A stretch of DNA of 35,078 nt from Deltaproteobacteria bacterium (GCA_020353155.1 CP070689.1:1491843-1526920), one strand, 5' to 3'; shown: positions 23,825-33,022, numbered from the stretch's first letter. Numbers and translations: made by a program. Notes: generated by a model from the sequence alone, not told the origin.

Positions 23825-23978
23825 CACTAGGCACTCTTAGAATTTCACATTTTTCATTTTACATTTCTCATTTCGCATTAAGAACACAAGCTGCAATTAT
23901 ATTTTAAACAATTAAAGATTAAAGAATGATAAATGTGAATTGCGCAATGTGAAATGCCAGATTGCTTTGTGCCTAGTG
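23825..23978. repeat. Nested inverted arrays in the tsf-pyrH spacer
   Basis: Outer arms: a perfect 10-bp inverted repeat CACTAGGCAC (23825-23834) / GTGCCTAGTG (23969-23978), using the ACTAGGC word of 7118-7200. Inner arms: five heptamers of the TTNNCAT type at 23844-23878, then an A/T-rich middle, then four heptamers of the opposite strand (ATGNNAA type) at 23926-23953. Two word families are therefore nested around one centre. Confidence 0.9.
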
Positions 23979-23987
23979 TCTTGAGCG

Positions 23988-24593
23988 CTATCCCGCCGAA
24001 TCCTCACCCACTTGGTATCGGATAAAACGGGTCACCATGACGTTCTCACCGGTCTTGGCTCGGAGTTCGTTGAGCAGGTCCTCTACTGTAATGTCGGTGT
24101 CACGCACATAAGCTTGTTCTAAAAGGCAAACTTCCTGGTAGAACTTCTTGAGTTTACCTTCGACAATCTTGTCTGCAATTTTTTCCGGTTTTCCGGTTTC
24201 CAGGGCTTGAGCTCGGTAGATTTCTTGCTCACGGGCCACAATCTCCGGGGATAGACCTTCGTGGTCAATCGACAGGGGACTGGTTGCGGCGATGTGCATG
24301 GCGAGGTTTTTTGCAAAGTCCAAAAAAGCCTCACTCCTCGCAGTAAAGTCAGTCTCGCAGTTTACTTCCACCATGACCCCAATTTTGCCGCCAGCGTGAA
24401 TGTAAGAGTGGACCACACCTTCACTAGCGGTCCGCCCGGCCCTTTTTTGAGCAACAGCCAGCCCCTTTTGTCTGAGGTAATCCACGGCCTTTTCCATATC
24501 GCCTTGGGACTCCTGGAGGGCCGCCTTACAGTCCATAATTCCAGCGCTCGTTTTCTCGCGTAATTCCTTTACCATTGCTGAGGTGATTTGCAA
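23988..24593 (-). CDS. tsf: Elongation factor Ts
   Basis: A 201-residue guanine-nucleotide exchange factor for EF-Tu, of the short type. Seen: VKELREKTSAGIMDCKAALQES (UBA-like N-terminal domain) and the TDFTARSEAF core motif (family TDFVAR). It starts at TTG 24593, because GGAGG lies six bases upstream and MQITSAMVKELREKT aligns with family N-termini; an in-frame ATG six codons later is the alternative. It follows rpsB by 22 bases. Confidence 0.96.
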   Translation of the reverse strand: MQITSAMVKELREKTSAGIMDCKAALQESQGDMEKAVDYLRQKGLAVAQKRAGRTASEGVVHSYIHAGGKIGVMVEVNCETDFTARSEAFLDFAKNLAMHIAATSPLSIDHEGLSPEIVAREQEIYRAQALETGKPEKIADKIVEGKLKKFYQEVCLLEQAYVRDTDITVEDLLNELRAKTGENVMVTRFIRYQVGEDSAG

Positions 24594-24615
24594 TTTTCTC
24601 CTCCTTCGAACTCAC

Positions 24616-25437
24616 TCATTCTTCCTCTTCCACAGGATTGATAATCTCTATCTCTGGTCCGCCTTCTTCCGCTGCAATAGCACTGCCGATCGGTGCAGTC
24701 TCCACTTCGATGTCACTGGCAGCTTTGTCCATGGCGGCCTGAAGTTGCTCTTCTCTTCTTTGTTTACCCTCGAGACATGCATCCGCCACTTTGGCAGAGA
24801 AAAGACGGATGGAGCGGATAGCGTCGTCGTTGCCGGGAATGATATAATCTATAGGATCGGGGTCGCAATTGCTGTCCACAATGGCGACGATGGGTATGCG
24901 CAGCTTATTTGCTTCGGCTACCGCAATGTTTTCACGCCGTGGGTCAACTATAAAGACTGCCCCTGGCAGACGTTCCATATCTTCTATGCCACCCAAGTTC
25001 CTATCCAGTTTCATCATCTCCCGTTCCATCTTGAGAATTTCTTTTTTGGGGAACTTGCTGATGCTTCCATCTTCTTTCATAGCTTTAAGTTGCTTTAACC
25101 GGTCTATGCTATTTTTGATAGTCTGGAAGTTGGTAAGCATTCCGCCCAGCCAGCGGTGGGTAACCCGAAACATGCCGCAACGCTCAGATTCTTCCACGAT
25201 AGAATCCACAGCCTGTTTTTTGGTGCCAACAAATAGCACCGAATCTCCAGCCGCCACCGTATCAACAAGGAATTGATAGGCGGTGTTGAACATCCGAACG
25301 GTTTTTTGCAGATCGATGATGTAGATTCCGTTGCGTGCTCCGAAAATGTAAGGCTTCATTTTCGGGTTCCAGCGACGGGTTTGGTGTCCAAAATGAACAC
25401 CTGATTCAAGAAGTTGCTTCATGGTGATAATGGGCAT
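24616..25437 (-). CDS. rpsB: Small ribosomal subunit protein uS2
   Basis: A 273-residue 30S protein. Seen: [28 protein letters not shown], the N-terminal signature, and [37 protein letters not shown]. The C-terminus carries an acidic extension of about 40 residues beyond the core, ending in PVEEEE. ATG 25437 is chosen because GGAGG lies five bases upstream; the frame stays open 18 codons further but without family similarity. It leads the rpsB-tsf operon. Confidence 0.97.
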   Translation of the reverse strand: MPIITMKQLLESGVHFGHQTRRWNPKMKPYIFGARNGIYIIDLQKTVRMFNTAYQFLVDTVAAGDSVLFVGTKKQAVDSIVEESERCGMFRVTHRWLGGMLTNFQTIKNSIDRLKQLKAMKEDGSISKFPKKEILKMEREMMKLDRNLGGIEDMERLPGAVFIVDPRRENIAVAEANKLRIPIVAIVDSNCDPDPIDYIIPGNDDAIRSIRLFSAKVADACLEGKQRREEQLQAAMDKAASDIEVETAPIGSAIAAEEGGPEIEIINPVEEEE

Positions 25438-25585
25438 GATTTCCTCCCTCTGGTTTTTTCCTCCATCCCCCTTGAAATACCTGACAGCCACCCCAACCGC
25501 TGGGGCACCAAAGGATTAAGGAGATGTGTGTTTTTAAAAAGCGCGCGAAACAAGGCTATTCACGCCTTAAGGTAAACCGGTTTTA

Positions 25586-25612
25586 ATTATCACACTTGGT
25601 GGTAACTTTCAA
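25586..25612 (-). promoter_or_regulatory. Promoter and leader of the rpsB-tsf operon
   Basis: On the minus strand TTGAAA (25607-25612) is followed after 15 bases by GATAAT (25586-25591), five of six matches, preceded by TG one base upstream (extended -10). The leader of roughly 140 bases contains AAGGC/GCCTT and CCCCA/TGGGG hairpins, the latter at about 25491-25506. S2 often represses its own leader, but I cannot identify a specific S2 site. Confidence 0.55.
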
Positions 25613-25629
25613 GAATAAAAGCGACTTTG

Positions 25630-25658
25630 GCATAGGGCATGGAGCAATAGAGCTAGGA
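25630..25658. repeat. GCATAGG heptamer array, second locus
   Basis: Four units of 7-8 bp beginning GCATAGG, GCATGGA and GCAATAGA fill the gap just after the WbqC-like gene. This is the same word as at 1607-1634, about 24 kb away. Confidence 0.65.
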
Positions 25659-25660
25659 GC

Positions 25661-26365
25661 TTACGGTCTGATTAACCAGCCGGCTCGACTGATCAGCCCG
25701 GCGCTTTTTGGCCCGCAGGTGAGGATAAGATCCAAAACGGAGAGATTGGCAATAAAATCACCCCAGAGCTGAGGATAGACAGGAGGTTCGTACTTATAGT
25801 AGATCAACTGGATCCCAGATTTTTGAAAGAGGTCCTCGTCCAGATACTTGTGTGAGGAGGCTATGGTTAAATATTTCCTGGCTCCCAAAGCAATGCAGAT
25901 ATCAACCAGCCTTTGAGAACCTTTTGACTCAATGGCCAGGGAAGAGTTGTGGACAAAAGGCTGGCCAATGGACAAGGCAGTTCTCAGATAATCCAAGATC
26001 TCGAGGTTAAGTTCCAGGAGATTCTGCCAAGGGTTGTGGTATATTTTTCGGCAGAATTCTGAGTGTTCATCCCAGTAAGGCGCGTTATTGTAGGCATGGA
26101 CAAGACTGAGTAGATGTTTTTTCTGCCAGTTTTCTTCGTTACAGATTTCAACCTGATCTATACGCTGGAGACTACGCCCTCTTTTCCAAACCGGTACGGT
26201 CAGCCACAATTCCCCCTGGTCGTTTTTGAAGCGATTGCGGTTTACCCAGCTTCCACCCAGGGGAAATTGGACATCATCAAGGAGCACCATTTGACTTGCT
26301 TGCATTGCCTTGAAGAAGAGTCCGGGCCAGGGCATGAAATTCGGATGGTGGCAGGCGATCATCAT
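25661..26365 (-). CDS. WbqC-like family protein
   Basis: A 234-residue protein matching the WbqC-like family. Seen: the N-terminal HHPNFMPWPGLFFKAMQASQMVLLDDVQF, followed by WVNRNRFKN and LTVPVWK, then a central VHAYNNAPYWDE stretch. Some members are encoded in O-antigen or glycan-modification clusters, but no reaction is established and no glycan genes are adjacent here. Two consecutive ATGs mark the start and no clear ribosome site is visible. It lies downstream of argJ, separated by a heptamer array. Confidence 0.8.
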   Translation of the reverse strand: MMIACHHPNFMPWPGLFFKAMQASQMVLLDDVQFPLGGSWVNRNRFKNDQGELWLTVPVWKRGRSLQRIDQVEICNEENWQKKHLLSLVHAYNNAPYWDEHSEFCRKIYHNPWQNLLELNLEILDYLRTALSIGQPFVHNSSLAIESKGSQRLVDICIALGARKYLTIASSHKYLDEDLFQKSGIQLIYYKYEPPVYPQLWGDFIANLSVLDLILTCGPKSAGLISRAGWLIRP

Positions 26366-26374
26366 AACAATTAA

Positions 26375-26430
26375 AGCTGTCAGTATTCAGCGATCGGCTG
26401 TCAGCTTCTTTTCGCTAAAAGCTGATGGCT
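26375..26430. repeat. Inverted heptamer arrays (AGCNGTC)
   Basis: Five heptamers starting AGCTGTC run from 26375 to 26409 (consensus AGCNGTC, second and last units weak). They are followed directly by three reverse-complement units ending in GCT at 26410-26430. The array stops four bases before the argJ stop codon. Confidence 0.7.
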
Positions 26431-26433
26431 GGT

Positions 26434-27633
26434 TCAGCTGCGATAATTGGCGTTGATCTTGACGTAATCGAGGCTTAGATCGCAGGTGTAGACTGTTTCC
26501 TCAGCCTTTCCCTGGCCAAGATTAATGGTAACAGAAAATGATGATTCCTTAAGAATTTTACTGACTTTAGTCTCGGCGTCCCCTCCAACGGCACGCCCTT
26601 TTTCAACAAGCTTAACCTCATTGAAAAACAGCTGTACCCGCTGGGGGTCTAAGTCGACGCCCGCCCGGCCCAAAGCCGCCAGAATTCGGCCCCAATTTGC
26701 GTCTTCGCCAAAAAGAGCAGTTTTTACCAGGAGTGAGTTGGCAACGGTGCGGGCTGCAAGCAGGGCTTCAGCCTGGCCTGAGCCACCTTTCACCGTTATT
26801 TCTACGAACTTGGTAGCACCTTCTCCATCCGCCACAATCATTTTGGCCAGTTTGAGAAGAACCTCCCCTAGAGCTCGGCGGAGACATTCACCATCAGATG
26901 AGTCCAGGTTCTCTATAGGCCGGTTACCCGCAAAACCGTTTGCAAGTATGAAAAGGGTGTCATTGGTACTAGTATCTCCGTCCACGGTAATCCGGTTGAA
27001 AGATCGGTCTGTCTCTTCTCTTGCCAAAGCTTGAAGAGCATCCGGAGAGATGGCTGCATCGGTGGCCACGAATGAGAGCAGTGTTGCCATGTCAGGGGAG
27101 ATCATGCCCGCGCCCTTGGCGATGCCAAGCACTGTGAAAGGGCAATCCTGCAGTAGGCCTCTTACTATATGGATTTTTGGCACCGTGTCTGTGGTCATGA
27201 TTGCCCGGGCCGCATCGAGCCAGCCATCATCACGGACAGAAGAGACTAATTTGGGCAGATAATTGGACACCGGCTCAAGGGGAAGATCCATTCCGATTAC
27301 CCCGGTTGAGGCTACCAGAACTTCATGAATGGGGCAGCCAACGGCTTCAGCAACTATTTGAGCCGTTGATCTGGCGCGCTGCAAGCCACTTTCACCGGTA
27401 CAGGCGTTGGCGATACCGCTGTTGACGACAATGGTTCTCGCCCTGTTACCAGTCAAATGTGAACGGCTGAGTAGAACTGGGGCCGCTTGTACTTTGTTGG
27501 TGGTGAAAACGCCGGCTGCAGCAGCCGTAACTTCGCTAATAATAAGGGCGAGGTCCGGACGGCCCTGATAACGAATTCCGGCGGCTACTGCGCCAGCCTT
27601 GAATCCAGGAACGGTGTATTCTTTTTTGCTCAT
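26434..27633 (-). CDS. argJ: Glutamate N-acetyltransferase (ornithine acetyltransferase) ArgJ
   Basis: A 399-residue self-cleaving enzyme that moves the acetyl group from N-acetylornithine to glutamate, recycling acetyl in arginine synthesis. Seen: the KGAGMISPDMATLLSF cleavage signature, with Ala183-Thr184 as the scissile pair (Thr becomes the N-terminal nucleophile), VNSGIANACTG, and TTDTVPK. Whether it also uses acetyl-CoA cannot be told. A separate short N-acetylglutamate synthase gene lies upstream of secA, which suggests the monofunctional recycling role. Confidence 0.95.
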   Translation of the reverse strand: MSKKEYTVPGFKAGAVAAGIRYQGRPDLALIISEVTAAAAGVFTTNKVQAAPVLLSRSHLTGNRARTIVVNSGIANACTGESGLQRARSTAQIVAEAVGCPIHEVLVASTGVIGMDLPLEPVSNYLPKLVSSVRDDGWLDAARAIMTTDTVPKIHIVRGLLQDCPFTVLGIAKGAGMISPDMATLLSFVATDAAISPDALQALAREETDRSFNRITVDGDTSTNDTLFILANGFAGNRPIENLDSSDGECLRRALGEVLLKLAKMIVADGEGATKFVEITVKGGSGQAEALLAARTVANSLLVKTALFGEDANWGRILAALGRAGVDLDPQRVQLFFNEVKLVEKGRAVGGDAETKVSKILKESSFSVTINLGQGKAEETVYTCDLSLDYVKINANYRS

Positions 27634-27652
27634 GGCGAAAAGTAAGTTTAAC

Positions 27653-27788
27653 CACGAAGTTCACGAAGGCTCAGGCGATCTGGCATGTGAGATTTGGGAT
27701 GTGGGATGCGAGAAGAGGCAAGATTTTGTAACCTCATATCTCACATCTCACTTCACACATATGTCCTTCTTTGTGATCATTGCGGTTT
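27653..27788. repeat. Nested inverted arrays in the secA-argJ spacer
   Basis: Inner arms: four heptamers of ATNTGNG type at 27685-27712 and four reverse-complement heptamers at 27733-27760. Outer arms: two nonamers CACGAAGTT/CACGAAGGC at 27653-27670, and a diverged reverse-complement echo of about two units at 27765-27788. The nonamer and heptamer words are both shared with 6441-6536, in the same order. Confidence 0.88.
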
Positions 27789-27828
27789 TAGTTTTTGACA
27801 ATATAAAATGAGCAACGACGCTATGCGC

Positions 27829-30672
27829 TTATTTCCCACAGCATTTTTTGTATTTCTTGCCGCTGCCACAGGGACAAGGCTGATTGCGACCGATTTTGGC
27901 AGCTTTTTTTACTGGCTTTCTTTTCGAGCCAGCAGCTGCATCTCCATGACTGAAGAAAATTGGCTGTTGCTGGGCCTCTTCCAGTTGCTCCGTTTCTTCC
28001 TGGGTGGCCACTTGAACTCTAAAGAGGATCTGAATGGTCTCAACTTTGATCCTCTCTATCATCTCCTGAAACATGTCGAGTCCTTCACGCTTGTACTCGA
28101 TGAGGGGGTTTTGCTGAGCATATCCACGAAGGCCAATCCCTTCCTTGAGGTGATCCATGGCCAGCAGGTGCTCACGCCACCGCTGATCAACAGTCTGCAG
28201 GGTTATTAGCCGCTCCATGTCTCGAGTGATTTCTGGGCCCCATTCCTCTTCCTTCTGGAAATAACCATTTCGCGCCTTTTCCAGAAGAAATTCCCGGATA
28301 CCCTCCTGAGTGATATCTTCAACTACATCATCACTGAGAGCAAGCGGCAGGGAGAACTGCTTAAGAAAAGCTTCCTCCAGTCCTCGAAGGTCCCACTCCT
28401 CCGGAGGAATTTCCTCCTCTGTGTGAGATTCCACCAGATCATCCACAATATCTTCAATCATGTCCAGAATCACCGGCTTGAGATCTTCTTGCTCCAGAGC
28501 CTGCCTTCTTTGCTCATAAATTATCTCACGCTGCTGGTTCATGACATCGTCATATTCGATGAGCTGCTTGCGGATGTTGAAGTTTTGGCCTTCCACTTTC
28601 CTCTGGGCGTTTTCTATTGCCCTGCTGATGAGAGAGTGTTCTATTGGTTGATCTTCCTCCATGCCTACTCGATCCATCAGATTAGCGATGCGATCGGCGG
28701 CAAAAATTCTCATGAGATCGTCTTCCAAGGACAGATAGAAGCGAGAAGAGCCCGGATCTCCCTGCCGCCCTGCTCGGCCTCGAAGCTGGTTGTCAATCCG
28801 GCGAGCTTCATGGCGCTCGGTACCTATGATGTGCAGGCCGCCCATTCCTACCACTCCAAGGCCCAGTACAATGTCAGTGCCGCGACCTGCCATGTTGGTT
28901 GAAATGGTGACTGCTCCCTTTTGCCCGGCTTTGGCTACGATTTCTGCTTCCTTTTCATGATTCTTGGCATTTAGTACAGAATGTTTAACACCATCTTTGG
29001 CTAGCATCTTGCTGAGCCTTTCAGATTTCTCAATTGAAACGGTGCCGACCAAGACCGGGCGCTCCATCTGGGCCAACTCCTTGATCTCCTCCACAACAGC
29101 CCGGAATTTCTCCCGTTCGGTCTTATAGATGACATCAGAATGATCAGTCCGGATCATCTTTTTGTTAGTAGGAATCAGTGATACATCTAGGCTGTAGATC
29201 TTGGCAAACTCGGGAGCCTCAGTGTCGGCAGTTCCTGTCATGCCTGCCAGTTTTTCATACATACGAAAATAGTTCTGGAAGGTAATGGTGGCCAGGGTTT
29301 GGTTCTCCTGCTCGACTCGCACGCCTTCCTTGGCCTCCAATGCCTGATGCAAACCATCGCTATAGCGACGGCCGGGCATGAGACGCCCGGTAAACTCATC
29401 CACGATAATAATCTGACCGTCTTTGACCACATAATCCACATCTTTGGCGAATAGAGCATAGGCCTTGAGCAGCTGGTTGATGACGTGGTTGCGGGTGAGC
29501 TTTTGCTCGTACTCGCTACGAATTCGCTGTGATTGTTCCGACTTTTCTTCCGGGGCAAGGGAGGAGTCCTGATTTATCCTCTCCAGTTCCATTTCTAGCT
29601 CGGGCAAGATGAAGAATTTGGGATCGTTTTTGGCGATTATGTCCTTGCCGCGCTCGGTGGGATAGACGTTGCGCTCTCTTTCCTCCACCACGTAAAAAAG
29701 TGATTCATCCACCTCAGGAAGACGCTTGGCCAGAGAATAGTCCTGCTCTACAGTTTTTAAAAGTTTGCGCATCCTCCCATCTTCCATCATCTCCATAACA
29801 TTTGGATGTCTGGGGGCGGCTCGATTAGCGCGGAGGAACATCTCACTGGCTTCATACTCCTGATCTTGATCCATCAGTTTTTGCGTCTCTCGGATATATT
29901 GGGCTGCCAACTTCTGTTGACGCTGGAAAAGATTGGACACCGGACCGCGCAGTTTCTCGTAATCTTTGATTGAATATTCTACCGGCCCGGATATGATCAG
30001 CGGCGTTCGAGCTTCGTCTATGAGGATGCTGTCCACCTCATCGACGATGGCGTAATGAAGTTCTCTCTGCACACAGTCCCGGCGGTGGAATTTCATGTTG
30101 TCGCGCAGATAGTCAAAGCCGAACTCGTTATTGGTTCCGTAGGTTACATCGGCAGCGTAGGCAAGTTGCCGTTCTTGATCATTAAGATGATGAAGGATAA
30201 CCCCTACGGTTAGGCCGAGGAATTTGTAGATGGCACCCATCCACTCGGCGTCTCGGCGAGCAAGATAGTCATTTACCGTCACCACGTGGACCCCGCGGCC
30301 TGTTAGAGCATTTAGATAGACTGGCATGGTGGCGGCCAAAGTTTTGCCTTCGCCGGTTTTCATTTCGGAGATATTGCCCTGGTGGAGGACTATTCCGCCA
30401 ATTAACTGGACGTCAAAAGGGCGCATCCCCAAAGTGCGCACTGAGGCCTCTCGGACCACGGCAAATGCCTCCGGCAAGAGCTCGTCAAGAGTGACGCCTT
30501 GATCCAAGCTTTGGCGAAAACGTGAAGTGGCGCCAGCTAGCTCCGTATCGCTCAGAGAACGAATCTCTGGCTCCAGGCTGTTGATTTGATCCACCAGTGG
30601 CGCTATTCGCCTCAGTTCACGCTCATTCTTACTGCCAAAAATCCTGGTTAATGGATTTGATATTAAACCCAT
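27829..30672 (-). CDS. secA: Protein translocase ATPase SecA
   Basis: A 947-residue motor that drives preproteins through SecYEG. Seen: Walker A TGEGKT at 106-111, [13 protein letters not shown] (Walker B region), [13 protein letters not shown] and [13 protein letters not shown] (second RecA domain), and a C-terminal zinc motif [13 protein letters not shown]. It is longer than the E. coli protein (901) because of an extra charged region between about residues 240 and 395 in the preprotein-crosslinking area, as in several Desulfobacterota and Bacteroidota SecA proteins. A GGGG box precedes ATG 30672. It lies between two arginine-synthesis genes. Confidence 0.97.
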   Translation of the reverse strand: MGLISNPLTRIFGSKNERELRRIAPLVDQINSLEPEIRSLSDTELAGATSRFRQSLDQGVTLDELLPEAFAVVREASVRTLGMRPFDVQLIGGIVLHQGNISEMKTGEGKTLAATMPVYLNALTGRGVHVVTVNDYLARRDAEWMGAIYKFLGLTVGVILHHLNDQERQLAYAADVTYGTNNEFGFDYLRDNMKFHRRDCVQRELHYAIVDEVDSILIDEARTPLIISGPVEYSIKDYEKLRGPVSNLFQRQQKLAAQYIRETQKLMDQDQEYEASEMFLRANRAAPRHPNVMEMMEDGRMRKLLKTVEQDYSLAKRLPEVDESLFYVVEERERNVYPTERGKDIIAKNDPKFFILPELEMELERINQDSSLAPEEKSEQSQRIRSEYEQKLTRNHVINQLLKAYALFAKDVDYVVKDGQIIIVDEFTGRLMPGRRYSDGLHQALEAKEGVRVEQENQTLATITFQNYFRMYEKLAGMTGTADTEAPEFAKIYSLDVSLIPTNKKMIRTDHSDVIYKTEREKFRAVVEEIKELAQMERPVLVGTVSIEKSERLSKMLAKDGVKHSVLNAKNHEKEAEIVAKAGQKGAVTISTNMAGRGTDIVLGLGVVGMGGLHIIGTERHEARRIDNQLRGRAGRQGDPGSSRFYLSLEDDLMRIFAADRIANLMDRVGMEEDQPIEHSLISRAIENAQRKVEGQNFNIRKQLIEYDDVMNQQREIIYEQRRQALEQEDLKPVILDMIEDIVDDLVESHTEEEIPPEEWDLRGLEEAFLKQFSLPLALSDDVVEDITQEGIREFLLEKARNGYFQKEEEWGPEITRDMERLITLQTVDQRWREHLLAMDHLKEGIGLRGYAQQNPLIEYKREGLDMFQEMIERIKVETIQILFRVQVATQEETEQLEEAQQQPIFFSHGDAAAGSKRKPVKKAAKIGRNQPCPCGSGKKYKKCCGK

Positions 30673-30722
30673 GTTTATCCCCTGCCCTCAGAAGGCTGCA
30701 CAATCAATATTGCCTCGAAGGT

Positions 30723-31187
30723 TTATAGCTCATAAATCATTGCCACTTCATCACACTCGGGAAATTTGACGCACTTGAGACAGTCTGCCCAAATCTTGTG
30801 GGGCAGAGTCGCCTTGTCCACTTCCCTGAATCCCAATTTATGAAAGAACTCCACCTGATATGTAAGAACGAAGATACGACTCAATCCCAAAATTAGGGCT
30901 TCAGCAACACATGCCTCTACAAGTTTCTTACCAATTCCCTGACCCTGATAGGGCTCCCTCACTACCAAGGAGCGAATCTCGGCGAGATCTTCCCAACAAA
31001 TGTGCATACTGCAAGTGCCGATAATTTCAGGTTTGTTATCGTCCAGGTAGACATATATGTCCCGGAGGTTGTCAAAGAGTTCGCTTAAAGAGCGGGGCAA
31101 CAGATCGCCACGCTCAGCGCGGACGGCCAGCATTTTTTGAATCTCACGAACCTCGTCTACCTTAGCTTTTCTAATCATGCCCGCCAT
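30723..31187 (-). CDS. argA: Short GNAT-type N-acetylglutamate synthase
   Basis: A 154-residue acetyltransferase of the short stand-alone ArgA type, lacking the amino acid kinase domain of E. coli ArgA. It acetylates glutamate with acetyl-CoA, starting arginine synthesis. Seen: RGDLLPRSLSELFDNLRDIYVY, the acetyl-CoA loop QGQGIG in RSLVVREPYQGQGIGKKLVE, and a C-terminal Cys-rich DCLKCVKFPECDE typical of this group. GGAG lies six bases before the ATG. The argJ gene nearby supports the assignment. Confidence 0.85.
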   Translation of the reverse strand: MAGMIRKAKVDEVREIQKMLAVRAERGDLLPRSLSELFDNLRDIYVYLDDNKPEIIGTCSMHICWEDLAEIRSLVVREPYQGQGIGKKLVEACVAEALILGLSRIFVLTYQVEFFHKLGFREVDKATLPHKIWADCLKCVKFPECDEVAMIYEL

Positions 31188-31269
31188 TTTGATCTCCAGG
31201 CCGCTAAAACACTACTCTCTACGCTAAGCAGTAGCCTCCTGCCCCGCATTAGCTTAAGCTACGGGAGGA

Positions 31270-32778
31270 TCAGCGACTCCGCCTGGTGGTCAAACCGTAT
31301 TTGGAAATCAGCCGGGAAAGATAGGTGCGTTGAATGTCCAAAACCTTTGCCGTATCCTTAACACTACCACCCTGATGATCCAAGTTGCGCTGCAAGAAAT
31401 CACGTTTGAAAGAATCGAGTGCCTCTTTCAGGGAGGAACCCAGAAGTTCTTGCGCAGTGTCTCCTGATGGTACCACACTGAAGGGCAGATCCTCAGGCTC
31501 TATGAACTCGCCGCTACCCATCACTATGGCTCTCTCAACGGCATTCTCCAGTTCCCGCACATTACCGGGCCAGTGATAGTTTTGCATCACTTCGGTAGTA
31601 GCAGGGCTGAAACTGATATTAGACGGTCCCCTGATGTGCTTGTACTTATCTAAGAAGTGTTGGGCCAGCACCAGAATGTCGTCTCTCCGCTCCCTCAGGG
31701 CTGGAATGTGGATGTGCACCACGTTGAGTCGGTAATATAAATCCTCGCGGAATAGCCCTTTGTGCACTTCCTCAAAAAGATTCTTGTTGGTGGCCGCAAT
31801 GGCTCTGATATCCACCTGCATGGGAGAGGGTGAACCTACTCGATTGAAGGTGCCTTCTTGAATGACCCTCAACAGTTTAACCTGCATGGAGGGGCTCATT
31901 TCAGCAACCTCGTCCAGAAAAAGAGTCCCGCCGTCGGCAATTTCAAGGACTCCGGTTTTACGCGAGATGGCACCAGTAAATGAACCTTTCTCATGCCCGA
32001 ACAGTTCAGATTCCAGCAGAGTGTCGGTAAAGGCGGCGCAATTAACGACCATGAGCTTTTTCTTACGTCTGGGCCCAATCTTATGAATTAGTCTGGCAAC
32101 AAGCTCTTTGCCTGTACCACTTTCACCGGTGATCAAAGTGGTAGTCTTAGAATTGGCAACTTTCACAGCATCAGCGATTACTTTTTCTATAGCCTTGCTT
32201 ACACCAATAATTTCATACCGGGACTCCAGTTCCTTTTTTAAATATAGGTTCTCATTAACCATGTCCTTGTAGTTTCTAGCCCGCTCAATTGCTACCGAAG
32301 AGAGTTCAGAGAAATGTTTCAAAATTTCCATGTCATCTTCATGGATTGGTTGGCCGTCTTCTCTGTCTATGATCTGGATCACGCCGATAACTTCTCGCCC
32401 GCTCTTGATGGGCACGCAGGCAATCGACCGGGTTTCAAATCCAGTGGCTTCACTAATAGTGCTGTCCCATAGGGGATTTTTGGATACATCAGGGATGAGA
32501 AGTGGTTTGCCGGTCGAAGCCACGTGGCCGGCGATTCCCTGACCCATGTCGATCTCAAATTTTTTGACTTCCTCTTTAGCCTCTCCGGTTGCAACCTGAA
32601 AATAGAGTTTATTCGTACCCTTATCTACTAACAGGAGCGAGCTAGCTTTGGCTTCCATCAGCCTGGTCACCGATTCGATGATCATTTCTAAAACGCTATC
32701 GGTGTCAAGAACTGACGTAAGTAATGGAGAGATATCTTTGAGTATACTTACACGAGGATCGACTGAGCGATTTTGCAT
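31270..32778 (-). CDS. Sigma-54-dependent transcriptional activator with GAF domain
   Basis: A 502-residue NifA/FhlA-type activator. N-terminal GAF sensor domain (about 18-165), a helical linker, an AAA+ domain with Walker A GESGTGKE (218-225), a sigma-54 contact loop reading GSFTGA instead of GAFTGA (265-270), Walker B GGTLFLDE (283-290), and a C-terminal Fis-type helix-turn-helix (about 460-500). The GAF ligand is unknown. ATG 32778 is used because AAGGAGG lies seven bases upstream. It faces a near-consensus sigma-54 promoter in the adjacent divergent region. Confidence 0.93.
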   Translation of the reverse strand: MQNRSVDPRVSILKDISPLLTSVLDTDSVLEMIIESVTRLMEAKASSLLLVDKGTNKLYFQVATGEAKEEVKKFEIDMGQGIAGHVASTGKPLLIPDVSKNPLWDSTISEATGFETRSIACVPIKSGREVIGVIQIIDREDGQPIHEDDMEILKHFSELSSVAIERARNYKDMVNENLYLKKELESRYEIIGVSKAIEKVIADAVKVANSKTTTLITGESGTGKELVARLIHKIGPRRKKKLMVVNCAAFTDTLLESELFGHEKGSFTGAISRKTGVLEIADGGTLFLDEVAEMSPSMQVKLLRVIQEGTFNRVGSPSPMQVDIRAIAATNKNLFEEVHKGLFREDLYYRLNVVHIHIPALRERRDDILVLAQHFLDKYKHIRGPSNISFSPATTEVMQNYHWPGNVRELENAVERAIVMGSGEFIEPEDLPFSVVPSGDTAQELLGSSLKEALDSFKRDFLQRNLDHQGGSVKDTAKVLDIQRTYLSRLISKYGLTTRRSR

Positions 32779-32818
32779 GGACAATCCTCCTTAGAAGTTT
32801 GTTGTGTATTTGTTTGTA

Positions 32819-32892
32819 TACCAAAAGAAGGGCCACGTCAATAATTATACATGATGATTCGAACTTTCTACTTTGATTAATTACCAAAAGAA
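32819..32892. repeat. Duplicated TACCAAAAGAA sites in divergent promoter region
   Basis: The 11-mer TACCAAAAGAA occurs at 32819-32829 and 32882-32892, 63 bp apart (about six helical turns). Both copies are preceded by TTTG within twelve bases, giving TTTG-(4 or 8)-CCAAAAGAA. They lie upstream of the sigma-54 promoter at 32909 and in the leader of the activator gene, so they are candidate activator-binding sites. Confidence 0.5.
32844..32849 (-). promoter_or_regulatory. Possible -10 box of the activator gene
   Basis: A perfect TATAAT on the minus strand, 66 bases before the activator start codon. No good -35 hexamer lies at 16-18 bases, so activity would need an activator or another element. 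It sits between the two TACCAAAAGAA copies. Confidence 0.35.
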
Positions 32893-32908
32893 AAGGGGAA
32901 TATATTTT

Positions 32909-32925
32909 TTGGCGCAAAATTTGCT
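32909..32925 (+). promoter_or_regulatory. Sigma-54 (-24/-12) promoter
   Basis: TTGGCGCAAAATTTGCT has GG-N10-GC spacing and agrees with the -24/-12 consensus YTGGCACGRNNNTTGCW at all fixed positions but two (A to G, G to A). It is preceded by a T-run. It points toward the small frame at 33117 and the M23-bactofilin genes, and away from the sigma-54 activator encoded on the other strand. Confidence 0.65.
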
Positions 32926-33022
32926 TAAGAATCAAGCGACTAGGTGACTTGTCAAAGCGGTTTCCGCCTGTAAGTAAGTAATGCGGTAACCGTTTAACTA
33001 ACCGCTATGGTTTAAAAAAAAC

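Noticed and set aside
23825-23978. Miniature transposon with 10-bp terminal inverted repeats
   Set aside because: No target-site duplication flanks the arms, the arms use a word that occurs as an ordinary heptamer array at 7118, and the interior is another paired array.
6441-27788. CRISPR-like arrays
   Set aside because: Units are 7-9 bp, tandem without spacers and highly degenerate; no cas genes are present.
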